NCBI RefSeq assembly: GCF_021502675.1
Contig: NZ_JAKFHA010000010.1
Span: forward strand, 1 to 64,000
Length of the DNA: 64,000 nucleotides
Reading direction: 5' to 3'
Origin: Yinghuangia soli
GTDB lineage: Bacteria > Actinomycetota > Actinomycetes > Streptomycetales > Streptomycetaceae
Below are positions 43,766 through 52,571 of this stretch, one piece after another. The position numbers and the translations under genes were made by a program. Positions within the stretch are counted from its first letter, which is position 1. Every line of letters begins with the position of its first letter. Below the pieces are notes generated by a model. That model had not been told where the DNA came from. It saw only the letters and a list, made by a program, of their open reading frames with translations, and ran no database searches.

Positions 43766-44120
43766 GCGCCACAGACTACGTGCCGAAACCTGCCGCACGG
43801 CGCAGGGACTTCGCCTAGTCTGTAACAGCAGCCGGGGGACAGCTCCCCACACCTCCTTCACCCTATCGAGTGAATTCGGGCCAAGGCGGGATCTACCCGG
43901 CACGCCCGCGGCGGTGAACTCCCGGGCATACCCGCAGGTCGCGCAAGACTTTTCACCCGGACGGGTGGGTCCATATTTGCGCATAGTCCGTCCGGGTCAT
44001 TGATGACTGCCCAGTAGGGGCTGTTGCGCGCGCCCGTCTTTTCGTAGCGTCCTGCTTGGCAACGGGATTTCCCGTCGCCGCCGTAGGGGGAGCCTCGAAT
44101 CGGGAGAGGACGGCACCAGC
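43766..44120. promoter_or_regulatory. Divergent promoter region PBP / wblA
   Basis: A 355-nt gap without a gene. It holds the proposed leaderless -10 TAGTCT of the PBP gene next to 43765, a perfect 6-2-6 inverted repeat CACCCGGACGGGTG (43954-43967), an AT-rich CCATATTTGCGCATAGT stretch after it, and a purine-rich leader ending in GGGAGAGGA before wblA. The long leader suggests that wblA is controlled by several regulators, as known for this gene; none was matched to a site. Confidence 0.5.
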
Positions 44121-44447
44121 ATGAGCTGGGTTACCGACTGGAACGCACTGGCCGCGTGCCGCGCCAGCGATCCGGATGAGCTGTTCGTGCAGGGGGCGGC
44201 CCAAAATCGCGCAAAGGCTGTATGCACCGGATGCCCGGTGCGTACCGAATGCCTGGCCGACGCCCTCGACAATCGCGTCGAGTTCGGTGTCTGGGGAGGG
44301 ATGACCGAGCGGGAACGGCGGGCACTGCTGCGCCGCCGGCCGACCGTCACTTCCTGGCGCAGGCTCCTGGAGACGGCCCGCGAGGAGTACGAGCGGGACA
44401 TCCACGCCGACTACCACGACAACATCGGCCTGCGCGCCGCAGGCTGA
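44121..44447 (+). CDS. wblA: WhiB-like transcriptional regulator WblA
   Basis: A 108-residue iron-sulfur regulator. Cysteines 13, 35, 38 and 44 (spacing C-x21-C-x2-C-x5-C) would hold a [4Fe-4S] cluster. The GVWGGMTERERRALLRR turn and basic tail bind sigma factor/DNA. The sequence DPDELFVQGAAQNRAKAVC and the run after it is that of WblA of Streptomyces, a global brake on antibiotic production and switch of aerial growth; WhiB4 is the mycobacterial counterpart. ATG at 44121 follows GGGAGAGGA. Confidence 0.95.
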   Translation: MSWVTDWNALAACRASDPDELFVQGAAQNRAKAVCTGCPVRTECLADALDNRVEFGVWGGMTERERRALLRRRPTVTSWRRLLETAREEYERDIHADYHDNIGLRAAG

Positions 44448-44589
44448 CGCACACCCGAGGGCCGCTGCCGCATCTGGCCCTGCCGCACCGACGCGCACCT
44501 ATGGTCCACGGGCCCGGGAGTCAGGCCCCGGCTCGGGGACCCGGGTGCCGCGTCGAGCCGGCACGGTCGCGGCGGTACGCCCTGCCCTG

Positions 44590-44617
44590 CCGGCCCGGGC
44601 CGAACGCCCGGGGCCGG
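44590..44617. terminator. Hairpin between convergent wblA and ArsA-type genes
   Basis: CCGGCCCGGGC pairs with GCCCGGGGCCGG (one bulge) around CGAAC. It lies 20 nt before the convergent ATPase stop codon; a GC-rich terminator without T-run is likely. Confidence 0.4.
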
Positions 44618-44636
44618 CTGCTCCGCGCCGCCGCGT

Positions 44637-45902
44637 TCACCCCAAGTGGCGGCCGATGGCCCGCAGTCCGTCGAGGTCGTGCACGTCGCCGGGCAGCGCG
44701 GGCACCTCGACCAGCGGCACTTCCGGGTGGATCGACGTGAAGCGGGTGCGGACCCGCTCCTCGCGGCCGATCATGCGCAGGCGTTCGGCGTGCAGGGTCA
44801 GCAGTCCGGCCACCAGCCGCAGATCCTCCGCGGACGGGCCGTCCTCGCTGGGTGCCTCGTCTTCGTCGAGGGCCTGTTCGAGCAGGGTCTCGGCGGCCGC
44901 CGCGCTGCGCTCCGCGGACAGCTGCGCCGCGTCCGTCTCGTGCACGCGGTTGAGCACCAGCCCGGCCAGCGGCATCGACTCGGCGGCCAGGCGTTCGACG
45001 AAGTACGCGGCCTCGCGCAGCGCGTCCTTCTCCGGTGCGGCGACCACCAGGAACGCGGTGCCGCGCGCCTGCAGCAGTTTGTAGGTGGCGTCCGCGCGCT
45101 TGCGGAAGCCGCCGAAGGTCGTGTCCAGCGCGGCCACGAAGGTCTGGATGTCGGTGAGCAGATGCGCGCCGACGACCTTGTTCAGCGCCCCGGTCATGAG
45201 CCCCATGCCCGCGGACAGGAACTTCAGCGCGCCGCGCCCGCCGACCTTCGCGGGGGCGGACAGTATCCGGATGAGCCGGCCGTCCAGGAACGACCCGAGG
45301 CGCTGCGGCGCGTCGAGGAAGTCCAGCGCGGAGCGGCTCGGCGGGGTGTCCACGATGATCAGGTCCCAGCTGCCGCCGGCGTGCAGCTGGCCCAGCTTCT
45401 CCATCGCCATGTACTCCTGCGTGCCCGCGAAGCCGGCCGACAGGGACTGGTAGAAGGGGTTCTCCAGGATCTGCCGGGCCCGGTCGCGGTCCGCGTGCTG
45501 TTCGACGATCTCGTCGAACGTGCGCTTCATGTCCAGCATCATCGCGTGCAGGCTGCCGCCCTTGGTCTCGTCGACCCCGGCGACCTTGCGCGGCGTGTTG
45601 TCCAGCTCGGTCAGGCCCATCGACTGGGCCAGGCGGCGCGCCGGGTCGATGGTCAGCACCACGACGTCGCGCCCGCGTTCGGCGGCGCGCAGGGCGAGTG
45701 CGGCCGCGGTCGTGGTCTTGCCGACGCCGCCCGAGCCGCAGCACACCACGATGCGGGTGTCCGGGTCGTCGATCAGCGGGTCGATGTCCAGCTGCGGCAC
45801 CGGCCGGGAGCCCCGGGCGGGGGCGGCGGCCTTGCCCTTGGCGGTGCTCCTGGACGGGCTCCTGGACGTGCTGTTTGCCGGGCTGTCGGCCACGGGGGTC
45901 AT
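44637..45902 (-). CDS. ArsA/GET3-family ATPase (second of pair)
   Basis: A 421-residue P-loop ATPase. Walker A is of the deviant ArsA type (VVCCGSGGVGKTTTAAALAL, near residue 52), switch I TIDPARRLAQSMG and Walker B-like LIIVDTPPSRSALDFL follow. An Ala/Ser/Lys-rich start precedes it. The family exports anions or targets tail-anchored proteins; in actinobacteria the paired genes beside whiB4/wblA have no proven substrate. ATG at 45902 overlaps the stop of its partner (ATGA), which suggests a heterodimer. Confidence 0.9.
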   Translation of the reverse strand: MTPVADSPANSTSRSPSRSTAKGKAAAPARGSRPVPQLDIDPLIDDPDTRIVVCCGSGGVGKTTTAAALALRAAERGRDVVVLTIDPARRLAQSMGLTELDNTPRKVAGVDETKGGSLHAMMLDMKRTFDEIVEQHADRDRARQILENPFYQSLSAGFAGTQEYMAMEKLGQLHAGGSWDLIIVDTPPSRSALDFLDAPQRLGSFLDGRLIRILSAPAKVGGRGALKFLSAGMGLMTGALNKVVGAHLLTDIQTFVAALDTTFGGFRKRADATYKLLQARGTAFLVVAAPEKDALREAAYFVERLAAESMPLAGLVLNRVHETDAAQLSAERSAAAAETLLEQALDEDEAPSEDGPSAEDLRLVAGLLTLHAERLRMIGREERVRTRFTSIHPEVPLVEVPALPGDVHDLDGLRAIGRHLG

Positions 45903-46933
45903 GCCACTCCCTGTTCGCGCAGGCGTTCGGCGAGGCGGTACAGGCCGCCCAGGTCCACCCCGTCGGGCAGCAGCGGCAGCTCGTACACCGGCAGGCCGAG
46001 GCCGCGCACGGTGCGGCGCTCCTCGGTCTCCAGCACGATCCGGCTCGCGTGCTCGTCCGCCTCGCCGAGGAGGGCGGCGACCAGGGCCTTGGTGGGCCGG
46101 ACGCCGGCCGCCCGGAGCCCGGCGTCCAGGAGCTCGGGGGTGAGGCGGCGTCCCGCGTCGTTCTCGTCGTCGGCCTGCAGCGGCGGCCGGGCCATGTTGA
46201 CCACCACGCCGCCCACCGGGAGTCCGGTGCCGCGCAGTTCGGCGACGCCGTCCACGGTCTCCTGGACCGGCATCTCCTCCAGCAGCGTCACCAGGTGGAC
46301 GGCCGTCTCGGGGGAGCGCAGCACCCGCATGACCGCCTCGGCCTGCGAGTGGATCGGGCCGAACCGGGCCAGCCCGGCGACCTCGGTGTTGACGTTGAGG
46401 AAGCGGCTGATCCGGCCGGTCGGCGGCGCGTCCATGACGACCGCGTCGTAGGCCCACGGGCCCTTGTCGCCGCGCTCGCCCTTGAGCCGGCGGCGCACCG
46501 CCTCGCACGCCTTGCCGGTCAGCAGGACGTCGCGCAGACCGGGCGCGATGGTGGTCGCGAAGTCGATCGCGCCGAGCTTTTTCAGGCCCTTACCGGTGCG
46601 GCCCAGGTGGTAGAACATGTCGAGGTAGTCGAGCAGGGCCTCTTCGGGGTCGATGGCCAGCGCGAACACCTCGCCGCCGCCCGGCGCCACCGCGATCTTG
46701 CGCTCCTCGTAGGGGAGTTCCGCGGTCTCGAAGAGCTGCGCGATGCCCTGCCGGCCCTCCACCTCGACCAGCAGCGTCCGGCGTCCGCCGCGGGCCAGGG
46801 CGAGGGCCAGCGCGGCGGCCACCGAGGTCTTGCCGGTGCCGCCCTTGCCGCTGACGACGTGGAGGCGGACGCCCTCCCAGTCGGAGTCCGCGCCCGGCTC
46901 GCGGGGGCTGTCGTGCTCGGTCACCTGGCTCAC
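45899..46933 (-). CDS. ArsA/GET3-family ATPase (first of pair)
   Basis: A 344-residue P-loop ATPase with LHVVSGKGGTGKTSVAAALALALARGG (Walker A, signature Lys) and AVVMDAPPTGRISRFL; between them lies a helical segment (DYLDMFYHLGRTGKGLKKLGAIDFATTIAPGLRD). GTG at 46933 is chosen: TAGTCT ends 7 nt before it and there is no ribosome-binding site, so the operon message is probably leaderless. The in-frame GTG at 46963 lies upstream of that -10 box and is unlikely. Confidence 0.88.
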   Translation of the reverse strand: MSQVTEHDSPREPGADSDWEGVRLHVVSGKGGTGKTSVAAALALALARGGRRTLLVEVEGRQGIAQLFETAELPYEERKIAVAPGGGEVFALAIDPEEALLDYLDMFYHLGRTGKGLKKLGAIDFATTIAPGLRDVLLTGKACEAVRRRLKGERGDKGPWAYDAVVMDAPPTGRISRFLNVNTEVAGLARFGPIHSQAEAVMRVLRSPETAVHLVTLLEEMPVQETVDGVAELRGTGLPVGGVVVNMARPPLQADDENDAGRRLTPELLDAGLRAAGVRPTKALVAALLGEADEHASRIVLETEERRTVRGLGLPVYELPLLPDGVDLGGLYRLAERLREQGVA

Positions 46934-47011
46934 ACTGTCGAGACTAACCACCCTCCGGCGCACCGAACCGCGCGCGGTCCGTGCGGGTGACGGGCATCAC
47001 GTGCGGGGCGG

Positions 47012-48244
47012 TCAGGTGACGGTGGAGCGGACCGCGTACTTGGGGTCGAGGTGCGCCCCGGTCGCCACGATGTCGCCGAGCACCGCGGCCGCGTCCACCA
47101 CGTCGGCGTAGGACACGTACAGCGCGTTGAAGCCGAACCGCAGGATGTCCGGCGGCCGCACGTCGCCGATCACGCCCCGGTCGATCAGCGCGGCCATGAT
47201 CGGGTGCGCGGCGTCGTGCCGGACCGCGACCTGGCTGCCGCGCAGCGCGTGCTCGCGCGGCGTGGCCACCTCCAGGCCCAGCTCGTCCGCGCAGGCGATG
47301 AACAGGTCGGTCAGCGCCAGGCTCTTGGCCCGGACCGCGGCCATGTCGGTCTCCGCGAAGACGCCGAGCGCGGCTTCCAGGGCCAGCATGTTGAGCAGCG
47401 GCGGGCTGCCGATCCGGCCGCGCGAGATGCCGTCCGCGGGGCGGTAGCCGGACTCCATGGCGAACGGCTCGGCGTGCCCGTGCCAGCCGGTGAGCGCCGG
47501 GTCGAAGTCCTGCTGCAGGCGGCGGGCCACGTACAGGAACGCGGGCGCGCCGGGACCGCCGGACAGGTACTTGTACGAGCAGCCGACCACGAAGTCCAGG
47601 TCGTGCGCGTCCGCGTCGATCGGCACCGCGCCGGCCGTGTGGCACACGTCCCACAGCACCAGCGCGCCGGCCGCGTGCGCCGCGGCGGTGATGCCGGCCA
47701 GGTCGCGCAGCTCGCCGGTGCGGTAGTCGACGTGGTTGTAGGCGGCGAGGGCGATGTCCGCCCCGTCCGCGGCCAGCACCGCGGCGGCCTCGGCGGCCGG
47801 TACCCGGCGTACCTCGGCGTTGCACAGCCGCGCCACCGAGTCGGCCAGGTAGGCGTCGGTCGGGAAGGTGGCCGGGTCGGTGAGGATGACGTTGCGGCCG
47901 GGCCGCATGCGCAGCGCGGCGATCATCGTGTTGAACAGCTGCACGGACGTCGAGTCGCCGCACACCACCTGGTCGGGGGCCGCGCCGATGACCGGGGCGA
48001 TGGCCGCGCCGACCCGGGTCGGGGCGTTCCACCAGTCGGCGTCGTTCCAGGACCGGATCAGCCCGACCCCCCACTGCTGCCGGACGACGTCGTCCAGGGC
48101 GCCGGGGACGTCGTCGGGCAGCGCGCCGAGCGAGTTGCCGTCGAGGTAGATCACCCCGGCCGGGAGGCGGAAGCGCTTGCGCAGCCCGGCGAGCGGGTCG
48201 CGGGCGTCGAGTTCCAGGGCGTGGGCGCGGGACGTGTCGGGCAC
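47012..48244 (-). CDS. kynU: Kynureninase
   Basis: PLP enzyme that cleaves L-kynurenine to anthranilate and alanine. The 410-residue product has GVIYLDGNSLGALP, the substrate/PLP region VVCGDSTSVQLFN, the Asp motif LVLWDVCHTAGAVPID and the PLP lysine in FVVGCSYKYLSGGPGAPAFLY. GTG at 48244 has GGGGGA 6 nt upstream. It follows kynA at 83 nt, so the two form the pathway tryptophan - formylkynurenine - kynurenine - anthranilate; no formamidase gene is next to them. Confidence 0.93.
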   Translation of the reverse strand: MPDTSRAHALELDARDPLAGLRKRFRLPAGVIYLDGNSLGALPDDVPGALDDVVRQQWGVGLIRSWNDADWWNAPTRVGAAIAPVIGAAPDQVVCGDSTSVQLFNTMIAALRMRPGRNVILTDPATFPTDAYLADSVARLCNAEVRRVPAAEAAAVLAADGADIALAAYNHVDYRTGELRDLAGITAAAHAAGALVLWDVCHTAGAVPIDADAHDLDFVVGCSYKYLSGGPGAPAFLYVARRLQQDFDPALTGWHGHAEPFAMESGYRPADGISRGRIGSPPLLNMLALEAALGVFAETDMAAVRAKSLALTDLFIACADELGLEVATPREHALRGSQVAVRHDAAHPIMAALIDRGVIGDVRPPDILRFGFNALYVSYADVVDAAAVLGDIVATGAHLDPKYAVRSTVT

Positions 48245-48327
48245 GGTCGGTCCCCCAGGGTCGGTTCGGTACGGCTCGGATGCAGCGGTGTGTGTCCGGC
48301 CGGGCGCCGGGCTATGTGTCGGGCGCG

Positions 48328-49212
48328 TCAGATCACGGAGGTACGCATTGTCCACAGGTCAGGAAATGCCCGGACACGCACGGTCCGCTCCAGCCACTCC
48401 GCCCCCGACGAGCCGCCGGTGCCGGGCCGGTTGCCGAGCGCCCGCAACGTCGCGGCCAGGTGCCGCTCGCGCCAGCGCGTCCAGCGCTCCGAGAGGTCGG
48501 TGAGCGCCTCGCCCAGGTCGCGCAGGTCGGGGTGCGCGGTGCCGGTCGCGTAGACCTCGGCCCAGACCTGCTCGACGCCCGGGTCGGGCTCGTACGCGGC
48601 GGTGCGGTCGCCGGTCAGCTTGTGCTCGGGCACCGGCAGGCCGCGGCGGTGCAGGGCGGCCAGCGTGGCGTCGTACAGGCTCGGGGCGTGCAGGGCGGCG
48701 TCGAGCTGGGCGTACACCTCGGGCACCCCGGCGTACGGCCGGATGATGTTGGGCCGCTTGTAGCCGAGCATGAACTCCAGCTCGCGGTACAGGTGCGACT
48801 GGAAGCCGGAGGCCTCGCCGAGCGCCTCGCGGAACGCGCCGAACTCGGCCGGGGTGAGGGTGGCGAGCAGGTCCCATGAGTTCACCAGCACGTCGGCCTG
48901 CCGCACGCTGCGCCGCAGCACGCGGGTGGCCTCCGCGGTCTCGTCCGCGTCGAGCAGGTCGCGGGCGGTGGTCCACTCGTGCTTGAGCAGCGCGAAGAGC
49001 AACTCCATGACCTGCGAGGCGATCACGAAGGACATCTCGGTCGGCTCGTCGGTGCGCGGGTGCTGCAGGCTCAGCAGCTGGTCCAGCCCGATGTAGTTCG
49101 AGTACGGAGGCGCGTCCGGGTACGCGGTGCGCGGCGCCTGCGCCGGACCTCCACCGCCCATCGGGCACACCCCTGCCATGTCGACCGGGGCACCTGCGGT
49201 TGTGCTGACCAT
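48328..49212 (-). CDS. kynA: Tryptophan 2,3-dioxygenase
   Basis: Haem enzyme that opens the indole ring of L-tryptophan to N-formylkynurenine. The 294-residue product has YSNYIGLDQLLSLQHPRTDEPTEMSFVIASQVMELLF, FREALGEASGFQSHLYRELEFMLGYK with conserved R/E residues, and the C-terminal LSERWTRWRERHLAATLRALGNRPGTGGSSGAEWL with the haem-ligand His. ATG at 49212 has a perfect AAGGAGG. It is the first gene of the kyn operon, divergent from an Lrp-type regulator. Confidence 0.94.
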   Translation of the reverse strand: MVSTTAGAPVDMAGVCPMGGGGPAQAPRTAYPDAPPYSNYIGLDQLLSLQHPRTDEPTEMSFVIASQVMELLFALLKHEWTTARDLLDADETAEATRVLRRSVRQADVLVNSWDLLATLTPAEFGAFREALGEASGFQSHLYRELEFMLGYKRPNIIRPYAGVPEVYAQLDAALHAPSLYDATLAALHRRGLPVPEHKLTGDRTAAYEPDPGVEQVWAEVYATGTAHPDLRDLGEALTDLSERWTRWRERHLAATLRALGNRPGTGGSSGAEWLERTVRVRAFPDLWTMRTSVI

Positions 49213-49351
49213 GACCCACACCTCCTTGAGTGCCTTTATCGAAGCGTGGCGCCCGGCATCTGGGAATGGTCGTTCGAAGGGCCAGGGGGCTGATCGTCTT
49301 ACGATAGGAAAAGAATCCCGAGGAATCCTTGCCGATCGAAAAGGCCCCTTG

Positions 49352-49798
49352 ATGGCACTGGATGCGACCGACCGCCGGCTCCTGGACGAGCTCCAGCGCG
49401 ACGCCCGCGTGTCGTACAACGAACTGGCGCGGCGGGTCGGCCTGTCCGCGCCGACCGTCGCGGACCGGGTGCGCCGCATGGAGCGCGCCGGGGTGGTCAC
49501 CGGCTACCACGCGCACGTCGACCCGGCGGCGGCCGGCCGCGGCGTCGTCGCGCTGGTCCGGATGAACTGCTACGGGCCCGGCTGCCTGCTGCGCCGCGAT
49601 GCGGACGAGGTGCGCGACTGGCCCGAACTGCTGCAGCTGCACCGGGTGACCGGCGACGCGTGCTGCCTGCTGATGGTGGCCACGCCGACCATGCACGACT
49701 TCCAGGCGCTCATCGACCGGCTCGCCGAGCACGGCACGCCGTCCAGCACGATGGTGCTCTCCAGCCCGGTCCCGTGGCGCGCCGTCGCGGCGCCGTAG
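49352..49798 (+). CDS. Lrp/AsnC-family regulator, probable regulator of kyn genes
   Basis: A 148-residue regulator. The N-terminal helix-turn-helix (LDATDRRLLDELQRDARVSYNELARRVGLSAPTVADRVRRMERAGVV) is followed by the RAM ligand domain (VVALVRMNCYG; LQLHRVTGDACCLLMVATPTMHDFQALIDRLAEHG). The divergent place 139 nt from kynA suggests local control by tryptophan or kynurenine, as for KynR in Pseudomonas, also an Lrp-type protein. ATG at 49352 is taken; AAGG lies about 9 nt upstream. Confidence 0.88.
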   Translation: MALDATDRRLLDELQRDARVSYNELARRVGLSAPTVADRVRRMERAGVVTGYHAHVDPAAAGRGVVALVRMNCYGPGCLLRRDADEVRDWPELLQLHRVTGDACCLLMVATPTMHDFQALIDRLAEHGTPSSTMVLSSPVPWRAVAAP

Positions 49799-49844
49799 CG
49801 GACCTGGCAAAGGGCGGGGCGCCCAGACATTAGAGTCCCGTGCC

Positions 49845-50003
49845 ATGAAGAAATGGGAATACTTCACCGCGCCGTTGCTGATCCACAACACCAAGCAGAT
49901 CCTCGACACCTTCGGTGAGGACGGCTGGGAGCTCGTGCAGGTCGTGCCGGGTCCGAACCCGGAGAACCTGGTGGCGTACTTCAAGCGGGAGAAGCAGTCG
50001 TGA
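49845..50003 (+). CDS. Small DUF4177-type protein
   Basis: A 52-residue protein, MKKWEYFTAPLLIHNTKQIL followed by DTFGEDGWELVQVVPGP and a basic end (AYFKREKQS). WEY and DGWELVQV are the DUF4177 hallmarks; the function is unknown. Its stop overlaps the start of the RidA gene by GTGA, so it is translated with it. The same tiny gene precedes the RidA gene in mycobacteria. Confidence 0.85.
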   Translation: MKKWEYFTAPLLIHNTKQILDTFGEDGWELVQVVPGPNPENLVAYFKREKQS

Positions 50004-50470
50004 CGGAGTTCGTGCACCCGGAGGACCGGCTCGCGCAGCTCGGTCTGGCGCTGCCGGGTGTGGCGGCTCCGGTCGCCGCGTACGTCCCGGCGCTCCGCAC
50101 CGGCAACTACATCTACACCTCCGGCCAGCTGCCGATGGTCGACGGCAAGCTGCCGCAGACCGGCAAGGTCGGGGCCGAGGTGACGCCGGAGGAGGCCAAG
50201 GCCCTCGCGCAGCGCTGCGCGCTCAACGCGCTGGCCGCGGTCAAGGCCGAGATCGGCGACCTGGCGCTGGTGCGCCGGGTGGTCAAGGTGGTCGGTTTCG
50301 TGGCCTCGGACCCGGGCTTCACCGGGCAGCCGGGTGTCATCAACGGCGCCAGCGAGCTGCTCGGCGAGGTCTTCGGCGAGGCGGGCCGGCACGCCCGCAG
50401 CGCGGTGGGTGCCGCGGTGCTGCCGCTGGACGCGCCGGTCGAGGTGGAGATCGTCGTCGAGGTCGTGTGA
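50000..50470 (+). CDS. RidA family protein
   Basis: A 156-residue YjgF/YER057c/UK114 member, which usually hydrolyses reactive enamine/imine intermediates. It has YIYTSGQLPMVDGKLPQTGKVGAEVT, ALAQRCALNALAAVKAEIGDL, VVKVVGFVASDPGFTGQPGVINGASELL and RSAVGAAVLPLDAPVEVEIVVEV. The conserved arginine that binds substrate carboxylate in the RidA clade proper (GHARxxVG) is present as RHARSAVG. GTG at 50000 overlaps the upstream stop. Confidence 0.9.
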   Translation: MTEFVHPEDRLAQLGLALPGVAAPVAAYVPALRTGNYIYTSGQLPMVDGKLPQTGKVGAEVTPEEAKALAQRCALNALAAVKAEIGDLALVRRVVKVVGFVASDPGFTGQPGVINGASELLGEVFGEAGRHARSAVGAAVLPLDAPVEVEIVVEVV

Positions 50471-50581
50471 GCCCCGCGCGGAACCGCGCGAACCGGCCGG
50501 GCGGCTGCCGTGGCGCAGCCGCCCGACCGCGCTCCGACGGCGCTCCGAGCGGGTTCCGACCGTGCCTCGGGTGCGTCCCGA

Positions 50582-50613
50582 CCGTGTCCGGGCCGTGTCC
50601 GGGCCGTGTCCGG
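50582..50613. repeat. Tandem 11-bp repeats, three copies
   Basis: CCGTGTCCGGG is repeated at 50582, 50593 and 50604 (the last copy ends in GGA). It stands in the 206-nt gap between the RidA and NUDIX genes, which is otherwise low-complexity GC-rich sequence. Probably slippage; a role in RNA structure is possible. Confidence 0.7.
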
Positions 50614-50676
50614 ACCGGGCGCCGGGCCGGAACTGACGCCCTGTCAAATCGGCTCGACGGCGCGTAGCATCCGCGC

Positions 50677-51522
50677 ATGACCACGCCTGCCATGCCCGCG
50701 TCCTGGATCGAGCGCGCCCGCGCCATCCTGGCCGGCGAGTTCGCCCCCGCCGAGCCGCGCCGTGCGGCGACCGTCGTGCTGCTGCGCGAACGGGCCGACG
50801 GACCGCAGGCCTACCTGCTGCGCCGGCACGCCGGGATGAAGTTCGCCGCCGGGATGTACGCGTTCCCCGGGGGCGCGGTGGACCCGCGCGACGCCGACCA
50901 CGAGGTGGCGTGGGCCGGGCCGTCGCCCGACGAGTGGGCCAAGCGCTTCGGCACCTCGTCCGCCGAGGCCCGGGCGATCGTGGCGGCCGCGGTGCGCGAG
51001 ACCTTCGAGGAGTCCGGCGTGCTGCTGGCCGGCCCGGATACCGCCTCGGTCGTCTCGGACACCACCGGCGACGACTGGGAAGCCGACCGGGCCGCCCTGG
51101 TGGACCGCACGCTGGGCCTGACCGAGTTCCTCGACCGGCGCGGCCTGGTGCTGCGCTCGGACCTGCTCGGCGGCTGGTCGCGCTGGGTGACCCCGGAGTT
51201 CGAGGACCGCCGCTACGACACCTGGTTCTTCGTCGCGACGCTGCCCGAGGGGCAGCGCACGCGCGACGTGTCCGGCGAGGCCGACCGGGTGACGTGGGCC
51301 AAGCCCGCCGACGTCCTGGCCCGGCACAAGGCCGGCGAGCTGGGCATGCTGCCGCCGACCATCGAGACGCTGCGCAACCTCGCCGAGTACGCCAGCCCGG
51401 CCGCCGCGCAGGACGCCTCGGCGGGCCGCGACCTGGCGCCGATCATGGCCCGTCCGCGCCTGGAGGGCGAGCGGCTGATCATCGAGTGGCCCGGCATCCC
51501 GGACCCCTTCGGCACCGCCTGA
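50677..51522 (+). CDS. NUDIX hydrolase
   Basis: A 281-residue NUDIX protein of the NUDT19-like long type. The Nudix box is split by an insert: AAGMYAFPGGAVDPRD, then about 35 residues on AAAVRETFEESGVLLAG. The substrate cannot be read from the sequence; relatives act on CoA or nucleotide diphosphates. The protein continues with WSRWVTPEFEDRRYDTWFFVATLPEGQ, usual for this group. It is the first of two genes upstream of the MBL-fold hydrolase. Confidence 0.85.
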   Translation: MTTPAMPASWIERARAILAGEFAPAEPRRAATVVLLRERADGPQAYLLRRHAGMKFAAGMYAFPGGAVDPRDADHEVAWAGPSPDEWAKRFGTSSAEARAIVAAAVRETFEESGVLLAGPDTASVVSDTTGDDWEADRAALVDRTLGLTEFLDRRGLVLRSDLLGGWSRWVTPEFEDRRYDTWFFVATLPEGQRTRDVSGEADRVTWAKPADVLARHKAGELGMLPPTIETLRNLAEYASPAAAQDASAGRDLAPIMARPRLEGERLIIEWPGIPDPFGTA

Positions 51523-51593
51523 CCGCCGGGCCGCCCGGCCTTCGGACCGGGACCCGTCGGACCGCCTCGCGCACGGATCGGACACACTGAGCC

Positions 51594-52421
51594 ATGGACT
51601 CCTACCGCATCCCGGGCGACCCGCGGCCGGTCGTGGCCGGTCCCGCGACGGACCGGGCGACCTGCGTCCTGGCGCCCAACGCGAACGCCATGACGCTGGA
51701 CGGCACCAACACCTGGCTGCTCCTCGAACCGGGCGCCGACCGGGCCGCCGTGATCGACCCCGGCCCGCTGCACGAGGGCCACCTGCGGGCCGTCCTCGCC
51801 GCGGCCGAGGAGCGGGGCGCACGCGTCGCCGAGATCCTGCTGACGCACGGCCACCCGGACCACTCCGAGGGCGCGGCCCGGCTCGCCGAGCTCGCGGGCT
51901 GCGGCGTACGGGCCCTGGACCCCGCGCACCGGCTGGGCGGCGAGGGCCTGGTCGAGGGCGACGTGGTCACCACCGGCGGCCTGGAGCTGCGCGTCATCGC
52001 CACCCCGGGGCACTCCTGGGACTCGCTGAGCTTCGTGCTGCCCGCCGACGACGTGGTGCTCACCGGGGACACCATCCTGGGCCGCGGCACCACGGTCGTC
52101 GCGCACCCCGAGGGCACCCTCGGCGACTACCTGGACTCGCTCGCCCGGCTGCGCGCCCTGGTGGACGCCGGCGAGGTCTCCCGGGTGCTGCCCGCGCACG
52201 GCCCGGTCCTGGACGACGCGCGCGGCGTGGTCGAGTTCTACCTGGAGCACCGGGCGCAGCGCCTGGTCCAGGTCGAGCAGGCCATGGCGCTCGGCGACCG
52301 CACCGCCCGCGAGGTGGTCGAGCGGGTGTACGCGAACGTGGACCAGAGCCTGTGGTGGGCCGCCGAGATGTCCGTCCGCGCCCAAATGGACTACCTGCAA
52401 AAGCGTGGCCCGCGCACCTGA
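51594..52421 (+). CDS. Metallo-beta-lactamase fold hydrolase
   Basis: A 275-residue MBL-fold enzyme (LACTB2/glyoxalase II-like). Metal motifs are LLTHGHPDHSEGAARL (HxHxDH), ATPGHSWDSLSF, LTGDTILGRGTTVV and VLPAHGPV. The C-terminal helix region VEQAMALGDRTAREVVERVYAN is of the LACTB2 type. ATG at 51594. It stands next to crp, as in mycobacteria. The substrate is unknown. Confidence 0.88.
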   Translation: MDSYRIPGDPRPVVAGPATDRATCVLAPNANAMTLDGTNTWLLLEPGADRAAVIDPGPLHEGHLRAVLAAAEERGARVAEILLTHGHPDHSEGAARLAELAGCGVRALDPAHRLGGEGLVEGDVVTTGGLELRVIATPGHSWDSLSFVLPADDVVLTGDTILGRGTTVVAHPEGTLGDYLDSLARLRALVDAGEVSRVLPAHGPVLDDARGVVEFYLEHRAQRLVQVEQAMALGDRTAREVVERVYANVDQSLWWAAEMSVRAQMDYLQKRGPRT

Positions 52422-52508
52422 GTCCCGCGGCGACCGCTTCTGACCCGGACCCAGCCCCGCACTCCGGCCCTGCGCCGTCCCCCATCAGCCCCGCAGCGTT
52501 CTGCGGGC

Positions 52509-52551
52509 ATGCCGATGACCCGGTCCGCGGGAGCGGCCGGGTCATCGGCAT
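52509..52551. terminator. Terminator between MBL hydrolase and crp
   Basis: Perfect 15-bp stem ATGCCGATGACCCGG (52509-52523) with CCGGGTCATCGGCAT (52537-52551), loop 13 nt. It lies between the convergent genes and can serve both. Confidence 0.75.
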
Positions 52552-52571
52552 CCGGGCCGGGGCCCGATGCG

